NCBI GenBank assembly: GCA_004764695.1
Contig: SMSO01000032.1
Span: 5,517,483-5,581,482, forward strand
Length of the DNA stretch: 64,000 nt
From: Schizochytrium sp. TIO01
Lineage: Eukaryota; Sar; Bigyra; Thraustochytrida; Thraustochytriidae
Reading direction: 5' to 3'
Shown here: in pieces, positions 38,392-51,944 of the stretch
Layout of the letters: every line of letters begins with the position of its first letter
Numbering within the stretch: the stretch's first letter is position 1
Program-made: the position numbers and the translations under genes
Notes under the pieces: generated by a model
Told to the model about the DNA's origin: nothing
Database searches by the model: none
What the model saw: the letters and a program-made list of their open reading frames with translations, nothing else

Positions 38392-41300
38392 TTTACTTTT
38401 GTTAAAAAACTAATTTTAACAGTTTGTTTATAAGCATACAAACGTTGCTAGATTTATAATTTTATATGTAATATTTTAATGAATAAATAAAAATAATAAC
38501 TCTAAGATATTATTATTTTTAATGAAAGCGCTTCTTCGATATGTCATAGTTGTGATCGATTTTGCAACCAGTAACCACCACGTGAAACCTCAAATCACTG
38601 GACATGCAACCGATATCGTGGTTCAAGTTTCTCTCTGGAGACAGACATCTTTGTTGAAGCCGAGTCGATTATCTCAAGGTCCTCCTCTCGAGTTGTCAGT
38701 TGAGCAGTCATTTCGAACGTCCGTATCGTTCAATGAGACGAAACGGGACGAGCCAGCCAGCAGGCTAACTTAGCTGTTCTCTGACTCCTATCAATCATTT
38801 ACGCGAAACGGTAAGTCCTCGAGTCAAGATGGTGTTGGAGCCTCTGCTTACACTAACCCTCCACCTAGCGTGTACTCTAGGCGAGCAACATCCAGCCATA
38901 AAGGAAGCTAGAAGCCAGACTAGGAAGACGGAACTTCGTCCGCGGAGGGAACGGCCAATACCCACAGTCTAGGGGCAAACGCCCGCAGCTCATAGATTGG
39001 CCGCCTTACTATCCATTTATGAGCAATATGCGGGTACGACGCTGTGGGGATAGGGAGGGCCATTCAGCACGAGTCTTGCCAAATACCTTGCTGCTTTCGC
39101 CACGAGGGCGGTGGACTCGCTGTATACCCCGCATGGTGCAGCGCTGAGGGCATAGACGCTCCTTATGTGGCGACTGAGGGGGGCTCAGGAGACTAAGGAG
39201 CACCATATTCAGCGCGGGTTGCCTGCACCTGGAGGCGTTGCAAAGCTAACAGCTCTACAGAGCAGTCCACTGTGGGTATTCTCGTGCCTTTCATGTTGTC
39301 TCATCTTCTGCATGACGCGTAGTCATCACACTCCTCCTCCTGCTTGAAACTTGAGACATCACTCTTCACTCGTTCATGCTCCTGATCCTGAGAAGGCTTT
39401 TTCTGCCTCGAGGACACCTCATCATGAAGGTTCACGATGGTTCTTTCTCACAGCAGGTGAGCTACGTCCTATATCCATGGCAAGGCGAATATCACAGGCT
39501 CCTTGCTTGAGTTTTACCTGACGCTCTTCTTCCCAACTATGCACGATTCTGCTCTGCTACCATCTATACATATTTAAATTTAATTTTCTTTCAACCCTTT
39601 TTTAATTTAATAAAAGAAAATAGATACATAAATAACAAAGTGCTGCACAATCAGCGAAAGCCTGAGACGAAGGGCCGAAGTAGTGCTTCCTTGCTTTCTT
39701 TCATGCTTTCAAGCATGCGTGCATCAGCATGGTCTCCTTATCTCTTTGCATATCTCTTTCTTTTTCCTCCCACCCGTCGGCCTCTTCAACGCTTGAGTGA
39801 CTTCTTCTTCTTCTTCTCACACACTCACTCATCCATTCACTTCATCCTGAGTTATCAAATTACTCTTTTCCTCGCACTAGTACAATAATGAGCGCAACTC
39901 TTTTTCACGTATTACACCCTCCTACCTTTCCTCCTAGCTCGCCTCTAGCACTCCCTCCTCTGTGGCTTTCCCGTAATACGCCAACTACTAGCCGTAACCG
40001 CTATGTGCTCCTAGCACACGGCGTGAGTCCTTTCTGCTGGTTTTAGTGAGCGCTGATTTAAGCATTTTGTTTGATGAGTTAGGTGAGACTTGAAGGCGGC
40101 TTTCAAGGTCCTTCGCTGCTCGAGTAAGCTGGGAATGGTGTCTTGCTGAGCGGAAGAGGACGGAAGCGGCGCTCGAGTCAGCAGGTTCTCTCCTCTGCAG
40201 AGCGTCCACGCAGCGGTCTGCACGCCACGCGGCCTGCCTCGTGCAGCCGAGTGGGCAGAAAGCCGCTGCCGCGCGAGCCTCGCTCTCGTCCACCCATCAT
40301 GAAAGACCCTGTCTCCTTATATTCACATTTAACCGCTACTTTCTATTTATTTAGGCGTCTCCAGGCCTACTTGTGCGTAGCCATCTCCTAGCACCCCTGG
40401 GTTGTTTGTTTGTTTATTTGTTTGTTTGTTTGTTTATTTGTTTGTTTGTTTAGTTCTGTAGTTTAGGTTTAGTTGGTTGAAAGTTTAGGACAAGAAAGTA
40501 AAGAGCTTAGTATTATTTTCAATTGTTTATTTGATTTATAATCATTGAAAAGAGAACATGAAAAGAATGAAAACACCTAAAGCGATGATAGTATTGATTT
40601 GCAAGGCAGTCAGGAGTCCGCTCGAGCCTGGAGGACTCCTAGTGGAAACAGTAGGAGACCCTCTCCGCCTGATTCGTAGCATACAGTGAGTGAGTGGAAT
40701 GGAACGAGAGAAGGTTTGCATAGATAGTTAATACATGTATTAATACATAATTCATGAGCACATCATAAATATATACGTACGTACATGCCTTCTTTAGAGG
40801 CCCGAGGAGGAGCTGCAAAGCAGGCTCTGAGTGGGTCGCGTGGCAGCGCTCACCACGAGCACAGCAGCGAGCAGTCTTGAGCTGCTTTCAGCAGTACCGG
40901 GAGACGCTCAGACGCCTCGAGGTCAGCGAGCTCGGTAAGTTTGCTGTTCTGGTGACTCTTGAGAACCACGAATTGATTCGATGGATGGAGAGAGCAGGAG
41001 AAGAAGAACAGAACGTAGGGCGCCGAAGAGAACGAACTGCGGAGATGGTTCATGATTCTTGCAGCTCGCTTTGAGATAGTAGATGCCCAGGCTCTTGGAG
41101 AAATAAAGCAATGACGATGGAAATGCGCAGCGAATCCTTAGAGCAGCTCGGGTGACAGCGCGTCGTCGACTGCTGCGCTTGGACAGGAGACCGACGAATG
41201 CATCCTGGAATTCTGGTCGGAGTCTCTGCAGTACAAACGATGAAGCGAAGCAGTTTTTATTTTTTACTTTGTCAACAAACCAAAATATCCATCAATACAT

Positions 41301-43533
41301 AGATTGTGTAAGCCACTGAACATGGGAAATCAAATCGATGTCAGCGATGGTACATAAAATGACAGCGACAGAGCATTTCCAAGCTCGAAGAGAGGCTCGA
41401 GAAGAGGCCCTCAAAGCCGTGCTTTATCATCGCTCGGTTTTCGGGACCTCTCTATGGATCGAAGAAGTCTGTCTGGAACCTCAAACTGTGAAATCCCAAA
41501 ATAATAGTAGCAGCGCTGCGAGCGCCTAGTCAGCGCCGGAAAGCCGCGCGGCCGACGACTGACTCGGAGAAAGTGACTCACTTTAAGCAGCGAAGTGGGC
41601 GAGGTCTCGCAGGTGCCTCGGAAGCAGAGCACAGCGACGCCCAGGGCCTCCGTCGGTCTGTCTTCAGCAGCGCGCTCGCCTGCCGAGTTTTGAGGGGCCA
41701 TCAATGCTTTTGTGTATTTCTTGGGTTTCTCATGCATGATAATTCAAGCGCACTGATTCGAGATTTTCATCAGTGAGCTGGCGAAAAGAAGAAAGCGAAA
41801 CCGGGGCTTGCAAAGAGAAAGGGTTCACGGCCGAGCCATTTCTGACTCTTCTGAGGATGAGTCGTTGGTGGGAATTCACGCAGCAGAAGGCTTAGACGCT
41901 TCGTTGTCAACCACGATTTTATTTATTTTCTGAGCAGACTTTGGTTCGATCATGAGTTGTGGCGGCCGATCGATACGTCTGTTCAAGAGCCAAGAGCCGA
42001 GGTCAGCGCGAAGGGAGTTTCGCCTTGGGACTACGAACCGTGGAATCCGCAGGAACCAGTGTGGGGACCTGCCACAAGCTGGTAGCTTGAACTGTGGACT
42101 AAAACACTGTTTCCTACTACTCCTATGTTTACGATGGTGGCTTTTTGAAGAAAAAATAATCGATTCGAACATTATTTATTTATTATTTATTATTATTTTA
42201 TTATTTTATTTATTTAATTTTGATTTACATGACAGGAAAGAATCGGCGATCACTCGATTCTTCAAAACGAGCACGAGACTGCAAGAATAAAAACCACATT
42301 CCTTCTCCAACGCATGATGCAATGCACGTTTAAGCGTGACCTTACGAAGGAACAGAGACAGCTGCGGCCACCCTCTCTTGCATTTTGAACCGAGGCTTGT
42401 TTTCATTTCAAGGTCCCAACAGAAGTTGATCAAGCAAAACAAATCGATCGATTGATTCATCGATCGCTCAGAGACCGCATTTCTTACCACAAAATTGCTC
42501 GATCTTCGCGCTGACCATCGTACTAGATCGCTTGAACTCGGATTCTGCTCTGCCAAGAATCAATGTTGATTGTATGTATCGTGGAAGTCATGGGAAAGTA
42601 ATTCGATGATCTTGGTATATACATATATATATATATATGACACCTCAAGCACCTGGCAGCGCGACAGATCGAGGACCGAATCTCTTCGGGTAATTTGTAG
42701 GCTCAACAGACACAGCTTTTGAGGACCGTGCGAAGAAGTGATCCATCCAAAGTATGCCATGTAGGAACCTGCTTCCGTTTCATTGCTCCGTTCTTCTCTG
42801 CTCCTCACCGAAGTGCTTTTTTCTTCATGTATATGATATGATGGTCCTTGACGTTTTTAATTTTCTTCTTTTTTATGATGAACCCAGGACCATAATACTT
42901 TTTTGAAAGTTTAAAAAAAATTAAAAAATTAAAAGTTTAATTAAATTACCTAAATGGCTAAAGAACGAGAACAGATTTTTAATAAGAAACTTTCCCTTCA
43001 ACTTGCAAATAAAGAACAGAACACGTCTTGTCCTAAGCGAACTTGGCTGTTTCAATTCTCCATTCCATCAGGTGAGACAACTAAGGGTGTATAAGCCTCC
43101 GCTAGCCCTCCCTTCGTTCTGCGTCATCCGATGTCACGCACGAAAAAGAGCATGATGGTGATGAAAACATTTTCTAGGAGGGGAGAGGACTTGGAAGAAG
43201 TGTTTGTACGGATTCAGAGCTATGGTGCTACTTTTGACTGAGGGAAACTCAGTGCCAGAAGAAGAAGGAAAGAAATCCCATGTACCTCAAATAATATAAG
43301 AAGTTAAAGCTATAAATAATAAATAAATAACAAATAACTTGAAGACAGACAGACTGGCGGTGCACCTCATTAATTAATCTTGGAAAGATATGGAGATGCC
43401 TCGATGCCTCGATCGAAGCAGCCGCTTTCTTTTAAGAAGCGTTGGAAACGAGAGAAGTATATGCTGCCAAGTCGAAAGCACTAACATGATGAGTGTTGAC
43501 CTTCAAGTCCGCCGCACCATTAGATGAATGGGT
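38392..43533. other. 5 kb region without recognisable genes
   Basis: Alternates blocks of higher GC content (38.55-39.4, 39.9-40.35, 40.6-41.2, 41.35-42.1, 42.3-42.8 kb) with AT-rich runs (38.40-38.52, 39.55-39.63, 40.44-40.56, 42.16-42.23, 42.84-42.98, 43.29-43.38 kb). Short frames in it are typically overlapped by equally long frames on the other strand. A TTTG/TTTA array is at 40401-40450 and an ATATATAT stretch at about 42619-42637. No family seen. Confidence 0.4.
40401..40450. repeat. (TTTG)n array with TTTA variants
   Basis: Twelve tetranucleotide units, TTTG with two TTTA variants. Confidence 0.92.
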
Positions 43534-43608
43534 ATTCATTCATTCATTCATTCATTCATTCATTCATTCATTCATTCATTCATTCATTCATTCATTCATT
43601 CATTCATA
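43534..43608. repeat. (ATTC)n tetranucleotide array
   Basis: About 18 perfect units of ATTC/CATT, 75 bp. All three frames are open (IHSF repeats), producing spurious ORFs. The complementary unit forms the longer array at 61600-61706. Confidence 0.95.
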
Positions 43609-44571
43609 CGGGCTAACGACTTGTTCCAAGTATCTGTACCTCAATCATTGGTCTCTGTTATTGTATAGTTTAAATGAAAGTCGCTGGGAAACTTTATTCT
43701 CTTGTTTTTAAAAAAAGTACTCTTTCAACTGAGGCGCGGAAGTAAAGTAAAGCTCACGCCAAACGCTGATCTGATATACATGAATATTTTGTTAATAAGA
43801 TCAATTGCGAGCAAGGCGAAATCAAAGTCTGTAGGAAGGAGTAAGCAGGAGGAAGTCCAAGGTGGCGTAGATTTATCTTTCTGCTCGCAAAACTGTCCTG
43901 GTTTCGAGGGTACGTAGATCATCCAAATATGCAGGCTTGATCGTCAAACTCTTAAGCAGCTGTCGACTTAATCAATTCACGACCTTGAGAAATTAGAACT
44001 CCAGGATTCAACGATTCGCATGTCCAATTTCATTTACTTCGCAGCACCGCATTGCATTGCAACGGAACGGAATCATTTATGAATATCGTAGCATCGCCGG
44101 AGTCCTTGATTTGTGATCATGACGAAGAAGTCTGTCTCGGTACGCCTCTGTTGTCAATGCAAATTCGAAAATTCAAGACTTACTTTGGAGTTCGTAGCAT
44201 CTCTAGCTAGCTAGTTAGAGAGTCACACGCATTAGTCACTCGCTAGCTGCTTCATAGGTGCCGTCCAATGGCTGTCAGGAAGAAGGGCTTTGGGCGAGTA
44301 CCAAAGATATCGAAGCAGACGCCACTCACGGCTTCCAACTACGCTGTTCCTTCTCATGCTTGTCATCATCTCTTGCCCGCATTCGACCCATCCCTCTTTA
44401 CTACACATAAAATTAGTTCACAATCCTCCAAGTTTTAAATTTTAAACAAACATTAAAAAAAAAAAGAAACAGTATTTCTAGCGAGAACATTGACTCACTT
44501 TTAGCAACAAAACTATAAAAACTATTGTTCTATTTTTTTTTAAGAGAACACTTTAACATGTACCAGCACCA

Positions 44572-44597
44572 CCAAGAAGAAGAAGAAGAAGAAGAAG
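44572..44597. repeat. (AAG)n trinucleotide array
   Basis: Eight to nine AAG units in an AT-rich setting; shorter AAG runs recur at 45361-45377 and 45397-45413. Confidence 0.9.
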
Positions 44598-47187
44598 CAT
44601 AATCTCAAACATAACATAATCATCTATGTTTTTCCAAAAATACAGTCACAACAGAACAACCCACGAGTAAGCAAGCACAGAGGAGTAAGGAAGCAGCTCA
44701 CGAAGTACGTGAGCGTAGTAAAGTGAGAAAGTGGAACACCGCCCACGAGTTGAGAAGGTGGAAAGTGTCTCTCGCATGGTGCCTTTCTTCCTTCTCTGCC
44801 TCCACTGCGGCTGAACCTCCGTGGAACGCAAAATGGGAGGGCCTCCGCCTGCTCGTTTGGAACAGGGAACGGGGTGGAACGCGGCTCCGATGGGTGGCTT
44901 TGCGCAAAAGAAAAGCAGTCGAAGGCGCAACTTCACGCGGGAGGAGGATACGGCGAGCAAGACGAGCAGCGGCGAGCAGCCTTAGGCCCTCAGGCGCCCG
45001 CTCGCCCGCCTCTGGACACGGCGGAGAACAGAGCGGTCGCAGGCAAGTGGGCTCAGGCAGGGAGCGTGCCAGGCAGCAGGCCGGCTGCACGCTTCGAGGT
45101 CTTGGAGAATGGAACACTGCTTCGAACTTGAAGAAGAAGCTTGAAAACTTCGTCAAACGAAGGATTTTTGTTGTTTAAATCGTTGAGAATGAAGGAATTA
45201 TTTGAAAACTGGGTACTCGAGAAGCGCCGTTCTCGAGGAGGAACGGAACGCTGTTCTCTCTATCTACATATTGTTAGAGAAAGAAAGAGAAAAAGAGAGG
45301 CCTCGAAGGCTTGGCGTTCCATTTTGGGGCGTTTGCAGACCGTGAGACGGTCGATTTTTAAGAAGAAGAAGAAGAAGAGCGAACAAGATTGGAGATGAAG
45401 AAGAAGAAGAAGATGAAAGTCGCGTGCGGGAGTACGTTGCGAGATGAGGCCAAGTCCCTCAGGTGGTGCTGCTGCTGCTTGGTACGGTTGAACTCCGGGA
45501 GAGGGTGGAAGCTCGCACTTGCGTTTGATGGAGTGGGTCTTCTCCAATCTGCGGCTGTGCGGGAGAGAGGGATGGATCAACTGATGAATCTCAGTCGATT
45601 GCCTGATTGAGGTTCTCGCTCGAGAACGCGAGATTCATTTTGAAAAATTGCCGTTCTTGTTCTGTGTGTTTGATCACATGGCGATTATTTCTTTTTATGT
45701 CTAGTGCGGTTCTAGTGCACTTGTTCCCTTTGAGTAAAGCAGGCGGTGGCCGTTCTTTCTTGTGTTCTTTCCAGTCACCCTCGAAAGGGTTGCTTTGAGC
45801 TGCTGTTTCTTCCGTTCTATTCTCACTCGCTCGCTGTTCTTCTCAGAGCGAGTTGTTCGTTTAAAGCGCCTCTTTCTCGTTGTTATTATTTTTTTTAATT
45901 AAATTAAAATTCAATTTAGGAGATGTATTAGAGAAAGGAATCGAACGAAGCCTTTTCCATGTCATCTTCGAGCATGATGACAGGAAAGTCGCTTCGCCTG
46001 AGAGCTCTCGTCAAGTGGATCTTTGAAGAAAGCCGCCCCACGCATCCATCATCTGCGAAGAACATCGTTCGTTCGTTCGCTCCTCAGGAAAGAAACCCTT
46101 TGCCAACCCGGACTGTCAATCTTGAAAACGGAAGAAGGAGCTCTTTTGCGGGATTCGTAGCACATTCGCCTCTTCGACTGAGTCTCTCGTCAGTCATGAT
46201 TCATGCAACTACAATTAAGTTGAATTTTTAAAACTTTTCATAAAAATAATCATCAGTCATCTTTTTCATTCCTTTGTTTTTTTTTTTTTTTCTCTTCTTC
46301 TTAATTTGTGTGAGTGAGTATGTATCGATTCTCCCATCCTTCGTGACAATGTCCGCTTCTGCTCGCGAGCAGACTGCTTCCGGCGCACGAGCGGACGCAC
46401 GAGCAGCAGCGCAGACACCCTCTCTCTCTCCCTCGAGCGGCCCTGCTCGCACCAACTGCTTCCTTCCTTGACGCCCTCAACAACGCGAGGCTGAATGAAT
46501 GAGAGAGCTTGGCTTCTTCGCTCGCTAGCACTGTGTAGGGATACCTAACTAAAGAAGTTTGAACGCCCCTTTGAGCGATGCTAAAGAGAGAAACTGTTCA
46601 CAGAAAGAGAGAAAGAGAGAAAGCTTTTCGCTTGAAAGGTCTTTGATAGTTAATTTTATGCTGTGAATAAAAGATTGAACCGCTCAGCGTCAAGCTTAGT
46701 GGATTTGACAATACGTCTTCGAAACGACTAGGATTTGAAAGATCTGTAGAAACAAAGGCCGTCGTTGAGCGGAGCTAGGAATCGCAGGAGCGCTAGGACT
46801 CTTGTTCTTAATTCTGGCTTGGTTTTGCAGCCAGGTTTAAACGCGAGGAACTAAGATGGCACAGGTGATGGATGGGTTGCTGAGGCTGTTTCTTTCTTTG
46901 GGTTGTCGAGTCTCAGCTTTGGAGGAATATATCTCTGACTAATAGAAGAACAGTGTTTTAAAATGTGCGAGTGAAGAGCAACTCACAAACAAAGAGATGA
47001 AGCAACGGGCCCATTCACTGCACATTAGGAATGAAGCGAGACTCCACATCTGGCCCCCAATTTTTGTCCCGGCTGACATATACCCTCGGCTACCCCAACA
47101 TCGTTGGCATCCCCATTCAAATACCTTCCTCTTTCTAGGGGTCTATTTCGGACGTTTCGAGACTCAGATCGCTCGGACTTTTTAAAA

Positions 47188-47206
47188 GTAGTAGTAGTAG
47201 TAGTAG
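47188..47206. repeat. (GTA)n short array
   Basis: Six GTA units after TTTTTAAAA. Confidence 0.85.
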
Positions 47207-48336
47207 ATCATAATTCTCTAGTAAGCGTCGAGTTTAAAAGGTTCTCGTTCGTTCCTTTCAAGTTCCCTCTGTTGCATGTTCTGTTTTTCACGCCTCTTTT
47301 CTTCTTTTCCCTGTTTTGCATTAAGGGAAAAAGAACTTTGATTAATATTTTTTTCATGGCAACATTTGGGGAGAACACCGTACTACACCGTATTACACTC
47401 CTTAGAGCTACTCAGTCAGCCAATCCACCGTACGCATTAACTAACCCTATCGAGGAGAAATCATATTGATAATTTCCTACGCGGTTTACTTTCGAAGAGA
47501 ATGAAGCTCCACTACCTTGTTAAATCCTTTTTCTTTTTAATTTTATAGTTTTATTTATTTTTGAATTATACATACATACTATGTTCTTTAAATTGAGCAC
47601 TAGAGGTTATGGCTAGGCTGCGTACATACCCCTGCAAGGTGTCCCCACACGCCGCTGTGATAGGAATATTAGTGCTCACTAGTGAGCGAGGGAGTGAGGT
47701 TCTGTCTGTCTGTTGTGTGTCTGTCTCGTGCAGAGTGAAAGAAAGCACATGAGAGGCTGATGCGAATTGGACATGGACGCAGCAGCAGAGTGCTTCTGGA
47801 CAAGGTTCAAGAGTGGAGAGGAGGAAAACCCACTCCCAAACCAAACGGGGCGTGTCGAGAGAAGCAGAGCAACCGTTGAACCGCCCAAGTTCGAAGATAG
47901 GGATTGTAGGCTCTTCTCCATATAAAGAATATGTGTACATAGGATGTTTGAGAAATGAAGCCTTCGCTCGTTTGAAGCGCCCAGCTAGGCGTTACCTTAG
48001 GATACCCCTAGGCGGCTGCGAAGAACGGGCCATTCTCGTTGCAGATCGCGCGGCAAAGCGCCGATGGTGTTAATTGAGAATGTATTTTCACATAGACAAT
48101 AGACATGAGGAGGTCTGCCTGACAGTCAGTTGTGTTTCTTTTTGCGATTGAGTTCGTTCGCAAAGCCTCGAAGGAGTCGGAAAAGATGCTGCAGAGACCG
48201 CCTTCGCGACCGTCCAGGCCTCCTTCTCAAGGACCGAGCAGGACTGAAGAGCGAGCTGGAACGAAGTCGATTTAGATGCAGAAAGCAGAATCCACCGCCC
48301 AAGACACAAAAGAAAGAAGCAAAGAAGCAAAGAAGG

Positions 48337-48372
48337 AAACAAACAAACAAACAAACAAACAAACAAACAAAC
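48337..48372. repeat. (AAAC)n array followed by AGATAAAGTAAAC repeats
   Basis: Nine AAAC units followed at 48378-48410 by two to three copies of a 13-base AAACAGATAAAGT-like unit. Confidence 0.9.
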
Positions 48373-48668
48373 CAAATAAACAGATAAAGTAAACAGATAA
48401 AGTAAACAGATGAATAAATGGGAAAATAGTTAGGGAGTCAGAGAAACAAACAAATGAAACAAACAAATGGAGAAATAAACAAACTTGAATGGAGAATCAG
48501 AGCAGAAACAAAGTGGGATGGATTGGGCCGCATTCTAGCGAGGATCCGGGCCGTTCCTCGCTCTGAGCAGTATGGCAGCAGGAGCGATGGCGAAAGAAAG
48601 AGAGCACAGTCGTATGGAATGGGAATGACTAAGAGCTTTTGACCTCGGGTGGGCAAAAAGGACTTTTA

Positions 48669-48696
48669 CTTCTCTTCTCTTCTCTTCTCTTCTCTT
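48669..48696. repeat. (TTCTC)n pentanucleotide array
   Basis: Five units of TTCTC, then TTGAC. Confidence 0.88.
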
Positions 48697-49515
48697 GACT
48701 TCTCCAAAGAACAAAGGAATCAACGTCTTGAGCAATCAAGCTGCACCGAAAAGAACGCCCGAGCACCGAGCGGGGCAAGGAATGATACGAGTTCCAAAGA
48801 CGGGCACTGGCGCAAGCAGGTGCGGGATGGACCGTTGTAGCAAAGGCCTCGAGGGGAAAGTGCAGGAAACCCAGGATCTTGCTGTCGCTTGAAATGTGAT
48901 TGGAAAATTGACTCTCAGTAAATAGAGCCTGTTATAGTATGGCCCCTTTTGATCAGGTCTCACGACAAAGCAAAGCGAAGCAAAGCGAAGCAAAGCAAAG
49001 CGCTGCTTTTGTATGGATACATGCACCATAAATAAAGAGTAACTAATTAACACATTGGGAATCAGGAACCAGGAACTGGGACCTGCTACTTTCTTTCTTT
49101 GTTAATTATTCATCAGTCCACTTACTTCGCTCTGGTCCGCATCGAGAAGGCGGGGAGGAGCTGCGCCATATGGCAAGACTGCACCTCTGTCGGTGCCACT
49201 CGCCAGGCTCTGCGAGACCTTCGAGAGCGACTGCTCCAAACTGAGGTCCAAGATCCAAGTCCACGTTGATCTGAGCATCTACTCTACAGCACAAAGGTTC
49301 CCTTATTTCTTCTGTGCACACTACTTAGTGCTTACTGCATATATATATACATATCCAAAGCTCTTGGAGTCCGTATATCATTAAAGTCAAGATGCTTTGA
49401 CAGATTGACTGACTGACTGACTAACTTCCGACCACACTGAGGTCAAGCCAGGTACGACGTACAGCGCGGCTATCCTTGGGAACAAACCAATGTCAAGTTT
49501 TGACGGAGCTCGATC

Positions 49516-49546
49516 GCAGACAGACAGACAGACAGACAGACAGACA
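49516..49546. repeat. (CAGA)n tetranucleotide array
   Basis: Seven to eight CAGA units; a GACT run (four units) sits at about 49406-49421. Confidence 0.9.
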
Positions 49547-51906
49547 CCCACTGCTGCTTAGTCCGGCCGCGCTTCGAGCGGGTCTTCGCAGAGACGCCAA
49601 AGAACCGCGCATAATTAAATAGCGAACAAACAACTTGAAATAAGGCTCTCTTTGTGAAGCGGAAATCGCTCCGCCTAGGCACTTGCCTAGCGTGGTAGTA
49701 GGAGTGCCTCCACAAAAATGGCTGAAGAGTAGCGAAACAATGGAAAGAGTTAATCAATAAAGAAGGCCTCTCTGGTTTCTTTGTTTCTTTGTTTCTTTGA
49801 TTAGTTGTTTAGTTGTTTAATTGTTTAGTTGTGATGTGTACGCGTGAGGAGGGTTCTAAGGAAGGGTGGGTGAGTGTATTTGCTTTCAAGTTGCGCAAGA
49901 GACTGTCTCCTTAAGGAGCGGCGCTGTGTTTATTTTGGAGAGGGCTTGAAAGCTCCAACGAACCTCCAAAGTTTGGAAAAGTTCGGAGTGCCATTGCGCC
50001 TGCGGGCTGAATCCTGGGAAAGACTGGGGCAAAATTATCTGAGCTGTTCTTCTCCTTAACTATCGAAGGTTATTATGATGTACATATATAATTTTTTTTA
50101 ATTAAAGAACAATCATGGTTTGTTTTTATTTTTTAAATTAAATAATAATAATAACAACAACTTTTACAGAGTAGAACAATAGAACGTTTCTTTATAATCT
50201 ATGATCGTGGATTGAATTCGATACAGAGAGAACTTGACGTAAAAACAGCATAGCTCTAGCTAGAGAGGCAAGAAAATGGATAGCTTGAAGGAAGAACAGA
50301 AGCTACTACTGCTTCCTAATGTTGAGGTACTAAATGTAAGAAAGAGAACGCTTGTTCCACTTTAGCTCGCAACTGATGGCCCATTTATGCTTCCTGGCGT
50401 TCTTTCTTTTCAGCCAGCTAGTTATAGGTATGTACCTAAGTACTACTTCTACTTTCCACCTGTCGAGTTCCTCCCACTATCCCAGGGAGGGCGTGTTCTT
50501 TCTTTCCTTGTTCTTTCCGTTCCTCTTCTTCTTTGTCTGGCTTCAAAGCGGCGGTTTGAAGCCCTAAGAAGTCCCTAGCGGCACTAGCTGAGTTTTAATT
50601 GATAGTGAGTTGGGACTCATGTAAATATCGTCATAATGTATCTCTTCGGCTCCGTGGGAATTCCAAAGCTGTGCAGCCATCTCCGCCAAAAGAAGGGTCG
50701 CTCCCAAGTTCGTTCTAAGAGCGAGCTCCACACTGACTGTGAAGGTTAGCTCGCACGCTGAGAGCACTCTGGCATTGCTTCAAGGTTGCAAGGAATGAAT
50801 CAGCATCCAAGACAGAGAGATTCGCAATGGTGGCTGCATTTGTCATATACTACGATTGATTAGATTCGTACGTACATATGAAGTGAAGAGTCTGCGTTCG
50901 AGTCCAAAGAAGAAGAGACAGTAGACTCCTGGCCCAGCTCAGAGGGGACTCTTCGGAAGAGTGACGAGGTTGGCTATATATGCAAATACTCTGGCGCTGC
51001 GAAAGCAAATGCTTGGCGAAGAAACCCGAACTCAAAGAAAGAGTTGGAGAAGATGTTTGCAAAGCAAGTGGAAACTCCTCAAAGAGAATAAATAGCGGTC
51101 ATCCAGCGGGGTGCTTGGAGAGTCTGAGTCAAAATATAGGACAATTTCGCGGGCACCAACAGCGAATGATTTTGTGGATGCTTTAATTTAATGCAGCATG
51201 AAAGTAAATTACGAAGGCCTCCACAAGGAGTTGTCCAATTAATTTGTAAATGAAAGTGTCTTATAAAATCAACGCTCACGCGATTCGTGTATTCTTGTCA
51301 AATGAAGTTCACATTTGCCAACACAATATAACTGATGGTTCTAACTCTCACGCGAAATTAAAATATTGTTACCACCATCAAGCAGAGATAAATATCATGC
51401 GAGCTAGTGCTTTCAAGACAGCACAGTACCAACTCCAAAAGTAGGATTTATGTTCGTGACAGGGTCGCGTGAGAGCAATTTAGACTTGGACAAATCCTGA
51501 ATATTCAATTGAAAAACGTTATTATTGCCGGCTAAAATTTTTGTTGATTCTTCTACCATTGATAACTCCTCTAAATAGTACTAGCAGTAATTTTCATCAA
51601 AACTGAGCCATTCGATTCAGAGGGTCTGTCTTTTCATTTATAGCTACATTGTTACCGATTCAGTTCAACGAGTTGACTCGTGGATAAGTAAACGAACTAA
51701 TGAAGTATGTAATATTGCGAGGAAGGAAGAATCCTCACTCACATCTTTTGACCTCTACTGTAAGCGCTAACAAAACTCTACATCGACTCGCTTCCGTCTA
51801 CGTGGACTGAATTGCAGGCGCTGCAGGAGGCTGCACAACGAACTGCTCTAAGTTGCTAATACCTTCTACAATGTATATTGTATATTATTTATTGTGTATT
51901 CATTCG

Positions 51907-51942
<36 letters not shown>

Positions 51943-51944
51943 TT
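51907..51944. repeat. (ATTT)n tetranucleotide array
   Basis: Nine units of ATTT, directly followed by CATATTCATTTC. Confidence 0.92.

Larger units (their letters stand above)
43609..51906. other. 8 kb repeat-rich region without recognisable genes
   Basis: Blocks of higher GC content separated by AT-rich runs (44.43-44.56, 45.89-45.92, 46.21-46.31, 47.52-47.58, 50.08-50.16 kb). Repeats listed separately. Possible scraps: plus-strand ATG at 50277 opening MDSLKEEQKLLLLPNVEVLN with a GTAAGA donor after it, and minus-strand ATG 50846 opening MTNAATIANLSVLDADSFLA, whose continuation switches frame near 50767. Long overlapping frames at 44.65-45.18 kb occur on both strands of GC-rich DNA. No gene called. 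Confidence 0.35.

Noticed and set aside
44646-45178. Overlapping 104-152 codon frames on both strands
   Set aside because: Start codons are GTG/CTG-type or absent, composition is Arg/Ala-rich as expected from GC-rich random sequence, and both strands are equally open.
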